Below, in pieces: positions 8,230-16,689 of a stretch of DNA of 64,000 nt. The notes beneath the pieces were generated by a model. That model saw nothing but the letters and a program-made list of their open reading frames with translations, did no database searches and was not told the origin of the DNA. The stretch's first letter is position 1. The number at the start of each line of letters is the position of its first letter. The position numbers and the translations under genes are program-made. Origin of the DNA: Oscillospiraceae bacterium (lineage in GTDB: Bacteria > Bacillota > Clostridia > Oscillospirales > WRJC01); contig WRHM01000001.1 in assembly GCA_009783265.1 (NCBI GenBank), positions 620,001 to 684,000 on the forward strand, in the 5' to 3' direction.

Positions 8230-8413
8230 TTCGTTATTTCCTCCTTGCTTATATATAAAAAATAACTATTATACAAATTACAATAATAGCATTATAACAT
8301 AAAAAATCAAAAATAAACTTATCGCCTGCGAAAAGAAATTGTAAATTTTTCACTGACATTTTCAGCTTTTTTATACTATTTATACTAAAACTATATAATT
8401 GCAAAAACAATAA

Positions 8414-8441
8414 AGAGAGGCATAACAGCCTCTCTATTATT
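8414..8441 (-). terminator. Terminator of the 8461-9981 gene
   Basis: The perfect stem AGAGAGGC / GCCTCTCT (8414-8421, 8428-8435) has a 6-nt loop. On the minus strand a T-rich run follows it. Confidence 0.65.
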
Positions 8442-8460
8442 AGGATTTCATATTTAAAAA

Positions 8461-9981
8461 TTAACCTTTGGCGTTTTCAAAATTGTTTATCAGTTTTGTC
8501 ATTTCCCTGTCTATTACGCCCTGAAGCTTATCGTAGCTCGACATAATAGTATTATTGTCTTTCTTTATACTTTCGAACAGCGAATCGAGATACCCGCCTA
8601 TAGCATATACTCTGCCTATATCGTAAACAGTGGAACTGAAAATTATATCGAGCATTGCAGATGAGTCTTCGTCCCGCGTGTATTTTCTCTGCAGACACAC
8701 GTCGTAATACGCCGGCCTTATTATTTTTCTGCCGTGATATGCCATAGCGTCAAGTATAATAGAGTTTTGCTCAACGTCGCCAACAGTCACGGGAAGCATA
8801 TAAGTATATGAATGCCAAAAATTTACCGTAGCGTAGTATCTCGACTGGTTTGAATCCCATTTGGGAATCGGGACTATTCCGAAATCGTCTTCCATGTCTC
8901 TTAATCCGAGGTCTATATAACGCGGCATACTCCAGTAAAACAGCCCTCTGCCCTCAGGGAATACCCAGAACTGGACCAGTTGTCCGCCGCCGTTTTCCCT
9001 GTCATAGGCGTCCCGGTGCATATCGTATGTATCAGTTGTATAAAAATCGAGAAATTTATCTATCAGATTTGATATTTTCTCGCTGTTTCCGGTAAATACC
9101 GGCAAATCGTCCTCATCTTTTGTGACTAATTTTTCACCGCACGCATTTATCACATTAGGGATAAAGTCGTTTTGCATTACAAATCCGTAACGGTCATATC
9201 TGTTATGTTTGCTGTCGTTGTCAAGGTCAAGATACACGCCTTTGACCATTTCGCTGAATTTGTCGATAGTCCATTTGTTTTCCTCGACTAATTTATACGG
9301 GCTTTCAAGCCCCAAATCCCCAAGCAGCCTCTTGTTGAACATAAGCAGGCCTATCCCGTCGTAGTGCTTGATAAATATATCGCCCGAGAAGAAATAAGCT
9401 GCTCCGCCGATAGACGTGTCGTTTATGATATTCTGGTCCCACCACGGCGCGTCAAGGGTCAGGGCTGTGTCAAAGACATTTATCCCGTAGCCTTTGGCGG
9501 CGAATTTAGCCGCGTTCATAAGCCTCGGGGCAACAGCGGCATATTCGTCCATAGCGGCTTTTACAGTTTTGGTCATGGCGGATTCTACGGTGTCGTTAGC
9601 GTGAACCCCTTCGAATTTTAAGTTATACAATTCTTCTATCAATAGATTTCTTTTATAGATAGCGTCGTTCAGAACCTCGCCGTTCATTTCTTCAATGTCG
9701 TAGTCTTCGATGTCAAGGCTGTTTCCTGACCATTGCTTGTCAATCAGGATTTTAAATGTAGCTCCGCCCAGATCTATTGATTCATCTTCGTATGGGAACG
9801 GAATTTCAGCCTCTGTCGCCGGTTCGCTTTTCGCCGGTTCACCGTCGGCAGGAGTATCGTTGCCGGCGGGGTTGTCCGGCGTGACTTCGTTTTTTCCGGA
9901 ATCCGGAGTACTGCATGAAAACATGGTAAAAACCATAGAAATAATTAAAATAATCAAAATAATTTTAAATGAATTTTTCAC
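8461..9981 (-). CDS. Extracellular solute-binding lipoprotein B, 506 aa
   Basis: This is a second orphan binding protein. Lipobox VFTMFSC (about residues 17-23), a Pro/Glu/Asp-rich linker, then LGGATFKILIDKQW opening the ligand-binding fold. A DLDNDSKHNRYDRYG loop matches the calcium-like loop of its neighbour. The start is GTG at 9981 (KNSFKIILIILI...), chosen because GAGGTG lies 6 nt upstream; an in-frame GTG at 9990 overlaps that SD. A terminator separates it from the downstream paralogue, so the two are separate units. Substrate not predictable. Confidence 0.72.
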   Translation of the reverse strand: MKNSFKIILIILIISMVFTMFSCSTPDSGKNEVTPDNPAGNDTPADGEPAKSEPATEAEIPFPYEDESIDLGGATFKILIDKQWSGNSLDIEDYDIEEMNGEVLNDAIYKRNLLIEELYNLKFEGVHANDTVESAMTKTVKAAMDEYAAVAPRLMNAAKFAAKGYGINVFDTALTLDAPWWDQNIINDTSIGGAAYFFSGDIFIKHYDGIGLLMFNKRLLGDLGLESPYKLVEENKWTIDKFSEMVKGVYLDLDNDSKHNRYDRYGFVMQNDFIPNVINACGEKLVTKDEDDLPVFTGNSEKISNLIDKFLDFYTTDTYDMHRDAYDRENGGGQLVQFWVFPEGRGLFYWSMPRYIDLGLRDMEDDFGIVPIPKWDSNQSRYYATVNFWHSYTYMLPVTVGDVEQNSIILDAMAYHGRKIIRPAYYDVCLQRKYTRDEDSSAMLDIIFSSTVYDIGRVYAIGGYLDSLFESIKKDNNTIMSSYDKLQGVIDREMTKLINNFENAKG

Positions 9982-10122
9982 AATTATCACCTCATAAAAT
10001 TTTTGGTTTGTTATATTTATTGGTGCTGTTTTAATATTACATTAAAACTAAAATTTTGTCAAGATAAATTAATTTTTTTTATATTATTTTACCTGAAATC
10101 ACAAAAAAAATAAAAAAAACTA

Positions 10123-10170
10123 TTGCATTTTTGAAAATAAATGTTATAATATATGTGTGTACCATGTACA
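10123..10170 (+). promoter_or_regulatory. Promoter and palindrome ahead of the CBM9-like gene
   Basis: TTGCAT (10123-10128), 16 bp and TATAAT (10145-10150) form the promoter. A 13-bp palindrome TGTACCATGTACA (10158-10170) sits at the expected start of transcription and could be a repressor operator. Confidence 0.6.
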
Positions 10171-10196
10171 ATATATTTATATTTTAGGAGGAAGTT

Positions 10197-11165
10197 ATGA
10201 AAAAAGCATTAGCAATTATTCTTTGTATTATGTTTCTTATGGCTATTTGCGCGAATTTAGTATCGGGAGCCGTTGTAGGGGACGACCCGAAAAATCAGGT
10301 TAAAATAGCAAAAGGCACCGCAGTTATCGACGGAATCATGGACGACTGTTACACAGCGGCAGACAAAATTACTACTCCATATCCGAACGGAGCCCTTGAA
10401 GGCGAAAATCACGCGACGTTTGAGGCATATATGGTTTATGACAGCGATGCGCTTTATATCTGGGGACACGTTTCAGACCCGACGCTCAGCGCAAACTCCC
10501 AGAGCTGGAACGGCGACGGCATCGAGTTCTTTTTTAACTATGAGCTTGAAGACGGCCTTGGCGCAGTAGAAGAAACTGACCCGTACGGCGAAATCGGAGT
10601 AATGCAGTTCAGGGCAATCCCGATACCGGTAGAAGATCAGGCAGAATTGGAATTCGGCGGCGTATATGAAATGGTTGAAGAGCGCGGATATGACGGCGAA
10701 GTGATCAATGACCTGAGAAAAAATCCGGGAAATTATTATATCAAAGTAGACGATGATAAAAAAGGATATGTAATCGAATTCAGATTCCCGTATCCGACAG
10801 CTAAAAAAGCATCGGTTAAATCCGGTTACGCAATCGGTTTCTCAATTCAGATAAACGACGCAATGGACGGCTCTCCCACTGAGGACGCAAGAAGAACCGG
10901 TACTGTACATTCACAGGACGGCGACGAATTGTTAGAATCTTGCTGGCAGTACACAGGCGCATTCGGACGCGCTTTCTTCACTGATTTGGAATATATCGCC
11001 CCGGTTGTTGATGAACCCGCTCCGGTTGTCGATGATACCCCCGCTGACGTTCCCGCACCGGCTCCGGCTCCGAACACAGGCGACAGCGCGATAATGCTGG
11101 TTGTTCTCGTAGCAGCACTCGCAGGCGCAGCAGTTATCACAAAACGTGTAAGAAACAAAGCATAA
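10197..11165 (+). CDS. CBM9-like cell-wall-anchored protein, 322 aa
   Basis: This is a predicted surface sugar-binding protein. A signal peptide (about 1-25) is followed by a domain (about 35-265) with the CBM9/DOMON-type pattern: TAVIDGIMDDCY, then DALYIWGHVSDPT and WNGDGIEFFFN. A Pro/Ala/Val-rich spacer leads to APNTGDS, a hydrophobic helix and RVRNKA, which is a variant sortase sorting signal. TAGGAGG lies 5 nt ahead of ATG and the gene has its own promoter. It is the only + strand gene of element 1 and sits next to the right end. No catalytic residues are evident. Confidence 0.72.
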   Translation: MKKALAIILCIMFLMAICANLVSGAVVGDDPKNQVKIAKGTAVIDGIMDDCYTAADKITTPYPNGALEGENHATFEAYMVYDSDALYIWGHVSDPTLSANSQSWNGDGIEFFFNYELEDGLGAVEETDPYGEIGVMQFRAIPIPVEDQAELEFGGVYEMVEERGYDGEVINDLRKNPGNYYIKVDDDKKGYVIEFRFPYPTAKKASVKSGYAIGFSIQINDAMDGSPTEDARRTGTVHSQDGDELLESCWQYTGAFGRAFFTDLEYIAPVVDEPAPVVDDTPADVPAPAPAPNTGDSAIMLVVLVAALAGAAVITKRVRNKA

Positions 11166-11211
11166 ATAGATATAATCATCGCAAAAGCTTAAAAAATTAA
11201 AGACAAACCTG

Positions 11212-11268
11212 AAATGCACCCCAAATATTAGACGAAAAAGAGTTTAATATTTTCAGGTGCATTTTTAT
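11212..11268 (+). terminator. Terminator of the CBM9-like gene
   Basis: The outer stem AAATGCACC (11212-11220) / GGTGCATTT (11256-11264) encloses an inner AT-rich stem, and a T-rich tail follows. Confidence 0.7.
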
Positions 11269-11277
11269 TTAATATTT

Positions 11278-11330
11278 TATAATTAAATACGCAATAATAA
11301 TACAGATATAGGTACAGAAGAATTAGGACA
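11278..11330. other. attR of element 1
   Basis: It is the right junction. The element arm 11278-11310 ends ATACAGATATA, the core TAGGTA is at 11309-11314, and cotJC resumes with ACA-GAA-GAA (T-E-E) at 11314. Confidence 0.8.
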
Positions 11331-11568
11331 TCTTGAAATGATATGCGCAATAGTATATCAGTTGACAAAAGATTTAACGGTTGACGAAATAAAGCAACAG
11401 GGGTTTGAGGATTATTATGTAGATCATACAACCGGAATATATCCTATTGCGGCATCTGGAGTTCCGTTCTCTGCGGCGGCTTTCCAGTCAAAAGGCGACC
11501 CGATTACTGATCTTGTAGAAGATCTTGCCGCAGAGGGTGCGATTGCACAAAGACGAACAAATGTATAA
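11314..11568 (+). CDS. cotJC: cotJC segment 2: codons 63-136 of the spore-coat manganese catalase, between elements 1 and 2
   Basis: Codons 11314-11535 give TEELGHLEMICAIVYQL ... DLVEDLAAE, 74 residues of typical CotJC. They include E65 and H68 of the TEELxHxE metal-binding motif and E136 at the end of the segment. After GAG (11533-11535) the frame runs into element 2 and stops at 11566-11568. There is no ribosome site or plausible start at its head, so it is not a gene by itself. It is in frame with segment 1 once element 1 is removed and with segment 3 once element 2 is removed. Confidence 0.9.
   Translation, partial: TEELGHLEMICAIVYQLTKDLTVDEIKQQGFEDYYVDHTTGIYPIAASGVPFSAAAFQSKGDPITDLVEDLAAEGAIAQRRTNV
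11520..11554. other. attL of element 2
   Basis: The core is CAGAG (11531-11535). The element-side arm GGTGCGATTGCACAAAGAC (11536-11554) matches the complement of the right-end arm 26550-26568 at 16 of 19 positions. Likely crossover dinucleotide is GA at 11533-11534. Confidence 0.8.
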
Positions 11569-11585
11569 AGACGGATTTAAGATAA

Positions 11586-11601
11586 AACAAGCATAGCCGA
11601 G
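11586..11601 (+). repeat. 16-bp repeat near left end of element 2, also at 24783
   Basis: AACAAGCATAGCCGAG matches AACAAGCATAGTCGAG at 24783-24798 with one difference. The stretch 11584-11598 is also the exact complement of 24820-24834, just ahead of recombinase 2. Role unknown. Confidence 0.5.
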
Positions 11602-11631
11602 ACTAATTCATAAAATATGATAATAATGTAT

Positions 11632-11670
11632 GGGAACGGATAATATAAAGTTATCCGTTCCCCTTTTTTT
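11632..11670 (+). terminator. Strong terminator just inside the left end of element 2
   Basis: A perfect 12-bp stem GGGAACGGATAA (11632-11643) / TTATCCGTTCCC (11651-11662) is followed by a T8 run. It would stop transcripts entering from the cotJ operon. Confidence 0.85.
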
Positions 11671-12084
11671 ATGGCTTAATTTATATTTGAGAAATTGATA
11701 TAACAATCACATTTATTATTATAACCCCAAAAGAACCCCAAAGCAACAGCAAAGTGACAGCAAAACAACCGCAATTCGACAGTAATTTATCCTTTACTTT
11801 CCCGGATCAAGTGTTAAAATGTGTATCATGGGAGAGAACTCCCGAAAGAACCCGAAACACATTCATGTTTACGGTTTTTTTATGGAAAGAGGCGATAAAA
11901 ACGTATTATCGGGGAATTTCGTGATTATTCGACAAATAAGGTCAAATTTCGACACGAACATTTGATATAGTGGTGTTAGGGGGAAAGATTATGTGATAGA
12001 TTATTTTTTAAGAAGTAAATAAAAATATGAAAGATAGCAGTAAATAAATATTGCTATCTTTATTTATAGAAAAGGGGAAAAACA
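11671..12084. other. Non-coding left arm of element 2
   Basis: I see no convincing gene. The stretch 11724-11790 is C/A-rich with repeated CAGCAAA units. At about 11845-11882 the arms CCGAAACA / TGTTTACGG precede a T7 run, a possible small-RNA terminator. At 12030-12060 an AAAGATAGCA / TGCTATCTTT hairpin lies just ahead of the first gene. Confidence 0.4.
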
Positions 12085-12543
12085 ATGTTTAGAAATATGA
12101 GTTTATCAAATCAGAATTTAGATTTTGATTTACAGGAAACAAAAAAGAATATAAACAATTATTTTATCAATATAGAAAAAGTGGAATTGGAATTAGCAAA
12201 GCTGATGACCCAAAAAGGATTAACAGCCAATTATGATTTTGAAAATGAATACAGTAAACAGCCGTATATACCGATTGGAAAAGACAGTTTCAATTTATCG
12301 GCGAAAGAAATTAAGGAAGAAGAATTGAAACAATTAATTTCAAGCTATTATTGGGCTAAAACGATATTATCCGAAAAGGAACAGTATTATATAGCGGAAT
12401 GTTTCATAAATCACCGATATGAAAATGAACTGGTAGATTTATTAGGATTTAACAGTAGTGACAGTCTTGAATTTAAGAGATTAAAGCGAAGTGCCATATA
12501 TAAATTTGCGGATTTCTTAAATATGATAGTAAAAAACAGTTAG
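12085..12543 (+). CDS. ArpU/sigma-like phage-type regulator, 152 aa (tentative)
   Basis: A helical N-terminal half is followed by a C-terminal region (about 100-148) reading LSEKEQYYIAECFINHRYENELVDLLGF ... RLKRSAIYKFADFL. This resembles the sigma-70 region 4-like helix-turn-helix of ArpU-type late-gene regulators in phages and integrative elements. AGGGG precedes ATG. It is the first gene of a + strand group with the next two small genes and may activate them. The family assignment rests on pattern only. Confidence 0.5.
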   Translation: MFRNMSLSNQNLDFDLQETKKNINNYFINIEKVELELAKLMTQKGLTANYDFENEYSKQPYIPIGKDSFNLSAKEIKEEELKQLISSYYWAKTILSEKEQYYIAECFINHRYENELVDLLGFNSSDSLEFKRLKRSAIYKFADFLNMIVKNS

Positions 12544-12572
12544 AAAGAATTTAATAGGGGGATATAAATAAA

Positions 12573-12848
12573 ATGACTAAACAAGAGTTAATAGACGAAA
12601 TAACTGATTTTTGTCTTGAATATAATTTATTTAATAAATTTGTCAAGATAGATGAAACCAAAAATAAAATTGATTATCAATTAAATGACATTGAATTTGT
12701 GGAAAGTCTGATCAACACAATTTTATTAAAAACGAGGAATCTGAAAAATCAGAATATTAATAGGATAAAAATCTTACTTTTAGAACTGGAACACGTAAGA
12801 TTAGATTTGGAATATGCCGAAAAGGGGGTTGACAATGTATTATATTAA
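12573..12848 (+). CDS. Hypothetical protein, 91 aa
   Basis: I do not recognise it. It is acidic and helical with a Leu/Ile heptad-like middle (VESLINTILLKTRNLKNQNINRIKILLLELEHVRLDL), so a coiled coil or small protein-protein module is likely. TAGGGGG lies upstream of ATG. It overlaps the next gene by 14 bp, implying co-translation. Seen only as an element 2 accessory gene. Confidence 0.6.
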   Translation: MTKQELIDEITDFCLEYNLFNKFVKIDETKNKIDYQLNDIEFVESLINTILLKTRNLKNQNINRIKILLLELEHVRLDLEYAEKGVDNVLY

Positions 12849-13008
12849 TTTCAATAAATTAAATGAAAATACACAGAAAGAAATAATAAAACTTTTTAAA
12901 AAATATTACAGTGGTGTTTATGATGATAGAACACTCTGTAAATATATAGAGAAGAAAATAAAGAACAAAGATACGGATTTAAAAATATCGCTGATGATTA
13001 ATAAATAG
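12835..13008 (+). CDS. Hypothetical protein, 57 aa
   Basis: I do not recognise it. Start ATG at 12835 was chosen over an upstream in-frame ATG (12814) because AAGGGGG lies 6-8 nt ahead. The product is small and basic (KLFKKYYSGVYDDRTLCKYIEKKIKNK). It ends the group; a terminator follows directly. Confidence 0.55.
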   Translation: MYYINFNKLNENTQKEIIKLFKKYYSGVYDDRTLCKYIEKKIKNKDTDLKISLMINK

Positions 13009-13038
13009 AACAGATAGAAATACCCTATCTGTTTTTAT
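13009..13038 (+). terminator. Terminator after the three small genes
   Basis: AACAGATAG (13009-13017) pairs with CTATCTGTT (13025-13033), followed by a T run. Confidence 0.75.
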
Positions 13039-13160
13039 TATGATAAGGCTTTTAGTTATCGCAATAAACCTTTCAAATATTGCTTTTTTCAACGTTCTTC
13101 CTGCAAGCTAACACTGTATATAACAAATTAATGCAGTAATATGTTTTATTGCTTTTAGAG

Positions 13161-15206
13161 TTAAGACCAAACCGGTCCCGAACTCGACCATGTTTCGATT
13201 AACTGTTTATCAGTTCCGTCAATGCGAATTTTATAATAATAATTTTTATACTTATATGAGTTATCAATAGAGTTAGGAGTACCCGGCGAGGTATCAATTG
13301 AACTATGGTATAAAATATAATCACCGATTATATTAAAATAATCAACAACTTCATTTATGAATACAGTTTTTTCGGTTCCGTCGGTTCGCATTTTGCAAAG
13401 ATTAAAGTTGCTTTCGTTTATATAATATATCCAATCACCTACGATGTTTACACTAAACATAGAGTCATCACTTAGTTTAGTTTTTTCTTTTCCATTTGTT
13501 TTGATTTTATAAAGCATAATCTTATCAGGAAATGAACTACCGCCACTCGGATTGGGGATTGAGGAATAGTCAAGATAATAAATCCAATTGTTCACTACAT
13601 TAATATTGCGATAATCAAGATATTCACCAGTTATTAATTTTGTATTTCCAGTACCGTCTGTTTTTATTTTATGAATTCCGTATGAATTACTGTAATATAT
13701 CCAATTATCAACAACTTTTAAACTATCGGCTGTATAAGTTGAATATATTTGACCAACAAAAATAGCTTCAACATAATGTCCACCAATATCTAATTTAACC
13801 TTTCCAGTGCCATTTGTTCGCATTTTATAAATATTATTATTGTAATTATCATCGCGACCAATATAATATATCCAATCACCGACAATATTTATAGAACTCC
13901 AAACATCACTACTTAATAATGTTTTTTCTTTTCCATTTGTCTTTATTTTATTGAGTTTACAATATTCGCTTGTATAGTATATCCAATCGCCGACAACATT
14001 TATTATATCCAGTCCTTTTTCGTCATCTAATTTAGTTTTTTCTGTTCCGTCTGTCCGCATTTTATATAATCCTTCATTAGGACAAATACCACGATAATAA
14101 ATCCAATCTACATTTGACGTAGTTGTAAAACTTTTTATTTCATCAAAATTCTTTTCTTCCTCTGTATATGTATTTGAAGTATCAAGAGTAATTGTTTTCG
14201 TTTTATCATCATAACCGACATAAACATCAAAAGTCTGCATTACATCACGAAGTTTAAAATAATTGTTGCCGTCGATATTATAAACTGTAAAATTAACTTC
14301 TTCGCCGTCAAGATAAATTTTTGAAGTAGTCGGCTTTGGTATTTTATTTTCTTTAATCTCTTTCAATGTCATTTCGCCACCTACTGGTGTATATGGTTTA
14401 CCACTTGTAAGAGATATGGCATTATTCACACCGTCCCAATCGATTTCAAATTGTTTTTCTGTACCACTTAAAACAAAGGCTAAATCTCGTAATTTAAAAT
14501 AATTATTGCCGTTTATATTATAAGCGTCAAAATCAATATGTTCGCCATTTAAATAAACTTTTGAGGGTGTAGGGATTGCGGTTAGAGGCTTTTGGACTGG
14601 TAATGTCACAACAATATCAATGTTTACAGGTTCACCCTGTATATTTTGCCGTATTTTATATATACAATCCTCATCTAAAATATAAATTGACCCTGCTTTG
14701 ATAATTTCCAAATATCCTGTCCCTGTTCCCGTAACAGCAATTTCCCAAATAAAATTTTTATTACTCCTGATTGTTTCTATACTGACCGTTTCCCCTTTTA
14801 CAACTTCTCCGTTTGTTGGTTGGATAACTCCAAGATAATCCCCGTTTTTAGAATATTTCATAATAACCGAACCAGGGTCAGACATCAGACTGTAACAACT
14901 GCTACTATAATCAATATTAGACACCATATAACTTTCATCTTCTAAAACACCTCTAACAAGGTCTTTATTTATTATAATTTTCGCGGGTGCTGTTACATAA
15001 TAAGTTTGGAAAGAATTTCTGCTTTCTGGTTCTTCTTTATAAACATTTGTTATCTGTACAACATTATCGGCATTTGTACCAATGGTAGGTATTTCAATAG
15101 TCCCGCTAAGAGAATCTCCGCCACTGGCGGAAACATTGAGAATTGCCGGAAATAATACGATTGCGAATATAAGTAAACAACTTATTACTTTTTTGTTTTT
15201 TTTCAT
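13161..15206 (-). CDS. Secreted protein with copper-amine-oxidase-N-like and DUF5050-like repeats, 681 aa
   Basis: A signal peptide (about 1-28) is followed by a beta-rich region. Two copies of the copper amine oxidase N-terminal-like unit (about 210-280 and 290-350) share KVYLNGEHIDFDAYNINGNN and YFKLRDLAFVLSG. A C-terminal half of repeated INVVGDWIYYxxxx...LYKMRTDGTEKTKL units suggests a beta-propeller of the DUF5050 kind. Such proteins are wall- or envelope-associated in Clostridia. No enzymatic motif is seen. It is a single gene on the minus strand within element 2, so it is probably cargo. GGGAG precedes ATG at a long distance. Confidence 0.75.
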   Translation of the reverse strand: MKKNKKVISCLLIFAIVLFPAILNVSASGGDSLSGTIEIPTIGTNADNVVQITNVYKEEPESRNSFQTYYVTAPAKIIINKDLVRGVLEDESYMVSNIDYSSSCYSLMSDPGSVIMKYSKNGDYLGVIQPTNGEVVKGETVSIETIRSNKNFIWEIAVTGTGTGYLEIIKAGSIYILDEDCIYKIRQNIQGEPVNIDIVVTLPVQKPLTAIPTPSKVYLNGEHIDFDAYNINGNNYFKLRDLAFVLSGTEKQFEIDWDGVNNAISLTSGKPYTPVGGEMTLKEIKENKIPKPTTSKIYLDGEEVNFTVYNIDGNNYFKLRDVMQTFDVYVGYDDKTKTITLDTSNTYTEEEKNFDEIKSFTTTSNVDWIYYRGICPNEGLYKMRTDGTEKTKLDDEKGLDIINVVGDWIYYTSEYCKLNKIKTNGKEKTLLSSDVWSSINIVGDWIYYIGRDDNYNNNIYKMRTNGTGKVKLDIGGHYVEAIFVGQIYSTYTADSLKVVDNWIYYSNSYGIHKIKTDGTGNTKLITGEYLDYRNINVVNNWIYYLDYSSIPNPSGGSSFPDKIMLYKIKTNGKEKTKLSDDSMFSVNIVGDWIYYINESNFNLCKMRTDGTEKTVFINEVVDYFNIIGDYILYHSSIDTSPGTPNSIDNSYKYKNYYYKIRIDGTDKQLIETWSSSGPVWS

Positions 15207-15382
15207 GTTGTTTTTTCTCCCTAAATTTTTATTATAAAACTTTATTTATTTTCCATTATAGTAACAATTTGTGACATAATTTAGTATATATTTTAAATTT
15301 TATTATGTTTAGCAACTTATTGTGAAGTGTGTTGATTAAATTTTTTGCATAATATATCCTTATCATCAGGGGTGTTACAACA

Positions 15383-15727
15383 ATGTACAAATTAAAATTA
15401 CGCGAATTACGAGAAAATAAAAATGTTACCCAGAGTGAAATTGCCGAATATTTAAAAATTACCCGGTCGGCTTATTCGCAATATGAATCAGGCAAACGGC
15501 AGATGAATTATGATACATTATGTTTACTATCCGATTATTTCGCTGTCAGTATAGATTATTTACTCGGAAAATATGAAACAAATCCGATGTTGGTAAATAA
15601 AAAAGAAAGCCACATAATTGAGCTTTATCGGTTGCTTGATGAACGGGGCAAATCCGCCGTTGAATCAATGCTTAATTTTGAATATGAACAGTCAAAAGGC
15701 GGAAAAGAACCAAAGGCTTTTGCATAG
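15383..15727 (+). CDS. XRE-family transcriptional repressor (CI-like), 114 aa
   Basis: The N-terminal helix-turn-helix (about 3-58: LRELRENKNVTQSEIAEYL, ITRSAYSQYESGKRQM, IDYLLG) is of the Cro/CI type. The C-terminal 50 residues are helical and probably mediate dimerisation (RLLDERGKSAVESMLNFEY). Such genes typically control excision or transfer in integrative elements. It is monocistronic, with its own terminator at 15766-15803. The operator could be the dyad at 15970-16001 or elsewhere; I could not match it to the recombinase 2 promoter. Confidence 0.85.
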   Translation: MYKLKLRELRENKNVTQSEIAEYLKITRSAYSQYESGKRQMNYDTLCLLSDYFAVSIDYLLGKYETNPMLVNKKESHIIELYRLLDERGKSAVESMLNFEYEQSKGGKEPKAFA

Positions 15728-15765
15728 TTTATAAAAAATAATAGACGGAAATAAATGTTATAAGG

Positions 15766-15806
15766 CAGTATCGAAATCGGAATACAATCTTGATACTGTC
15801 TTTGTT
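15766..15806 (+). terminator. Terminator of the XRE gene
   Basis: CAGTATC and GATACTG pair across an approximately 15-nt loop, and a T-rich run follows. Confidence 0.6.
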
Positions 15807-15963
15807 TATTTTTATTCAAAAATCCACTTTTATAATTTATGTAATACATTGAAAAATTGTAGATAATTATTAGTATTGAAACATTTAACAAATTATTGAT
15901 AAATTAGGCAAAATTTAGAAAAACTTAGGTGATATGATTTTCTTAGAAAATAAACTTTTTATA

Positions 15964-16001
15964 TTGACTATAATTATTTTTTACGTATAATAAATAATTA
16001 T
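15964..16001 (+). promoter_or_regulatory. Promoter with 10-bp operator dyad ahead of the Panacea-like pair
   Basis: TTGACT (15964-15969), 16 bp and TATAAT (15986-15991) form the promoter. A perfect inverted repeat ATAATTATTT (15970-15979) / AAATAATTAT (15992-16001) brackets the -10 box, as expected for an autoregulated toxin-antitoxin operon. Confidence 0.55.
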
Positions 16002-16119
16002 CAATTTTAATATTTTATTTAATATTTTCTTTTTACATTATATGACAGATTTTTCTTGATTAATTTGAGCAATAATATAAAATTAGAGTAATACTTAAAT
16101 AAATTAGGGAGAGATAATT

Positions 16120-16689
16120 ATAACAAATTTAGAAAAAGTTTATCATACATTACAAAATAAAATTAATGAGCCATATCAAGATTATTCATTTGATTTCAAA
16201 AAAATAAATTGTTTTCAAAATATTTTAAATGTTCAATTATTATTATACTTTATTCAAGGATATTCACTTGCTGTTTATGATAAGGAAGTTTTTTCTGAAG
16301 ATATTTTATATCTAAAAGACCGAATTTTAATATTAGAATTAGAAAGTAACTTTATTTATGGCATAAAAACATTAGAAAAAGATTATTATTTTGAAAATAT
16401 TGATGTTGATGAATATCAGAAAGAAGCAATTAATTTTGTTTTTGATATTTATGGTACATTAAACGCATACAAATTAAATAAAATTATAAATTCGCATGAA
16501 CCAGTTATATTTGATAAATATGAAGCAACAAATATAGATCAAATTATAAAAAAAGAAAATATAAAATTATATTTCAAACAAAATTTTGAGGAAATTTTTA
16601 ACAACGAGGAAAATAAAGAATGGATAATAAACGATCAGCAACAAAGCAAACCGAAAAAATTATTAATACCGAACCCTTTTCCCGAATAA
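16120..16689 (+). CDS. Panacea (DUF4065/SocA-like)-type antitoxin candidate with non-canonical start, about 189 aa
   Basis: The frame is open without a stop from 16108 to 16689 but contains no ATG, GTG or TTG near its head. After GGGAG (16107-16111) the candidate starts are ATT (16117) and ATA (16120). The product reads QLLLYFIQGYSLAVYDKEVFSEDI, later YGTLNAYKLNKIINSHEPV and IIKKENIKLYFKQNF. This is the spaced pattern of the Panacea domain of PanA antitoxins and phage GepA-like proteins, with its usual WKYGPV segment diverged. Its last 70 bp overlap the next gene in another frame. A promoter with operator dyad lies upstream. Family call is from motif memory; the start codon is inferred. Confidence 0.6.
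   Translation: MTNLEKVYHTLQNKINEPYQDYSFDFKKINCFQNILNVQLLLYFIQGYSLAVYDKEVFSEDILYLKDRILILELESNFIYGIKTLEKDYYFENIDVDEYQKEAINFVFDIYGTLNAYKLNKIINSHEPVIFDKYEATNIDQIIKKENIKLYFKQNFEEIFNNEENKEWIINDQQQSKPKKLLIPNPFPE

Larger units (their letters stand above)
2811..11310. mobile_element. Element 1: 8,500-bp serine-recombinase element inserted in cotJC between codons 62 and 63
   Basis: Its ends are defined by the two halves of cotJC and the shared core TAGGTA (2809-2814 and 11309-11314). Removing 8,500 bp restores the family sequence TLTDVG-TEELGHLEM without a frame change. The inner ends form an inverted repeat: 2813-2845 against the complement of 11278-11310, about 27 of 33 positions equal, the first 11 perfect, around a central GG. 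Contents: GH5 lipoprotein, serine recombinase 1, a small ORF, two solute-binding lipoproteins and a CBM9-like wall protein. No conjugation or replication genes are visible. Developmental excision is inferred from the skin precedent, not shown. Confidence 0.88.

Noticed and set aside
2811-11310. Group II intron or intein as explanation for the split
   Set aside because: No reverse transcriptase, no intron boundary sequences and no intein motifs. Stop codons follow the junction at once, and a serine recombinase is present.
11338-11568. Independent small gene starting at ATG 11338
   Set aside because: No ribosome site. The frame extends upstream as CotJC sequence to the element border, and the ATG is the internal Met of the HLEM motif.
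11871-11970. 27-codon ORF (MERGDKNVLSGN...)
   Set aside because: No ribosome site and no features; it begins inside a terminator-like hairpin.
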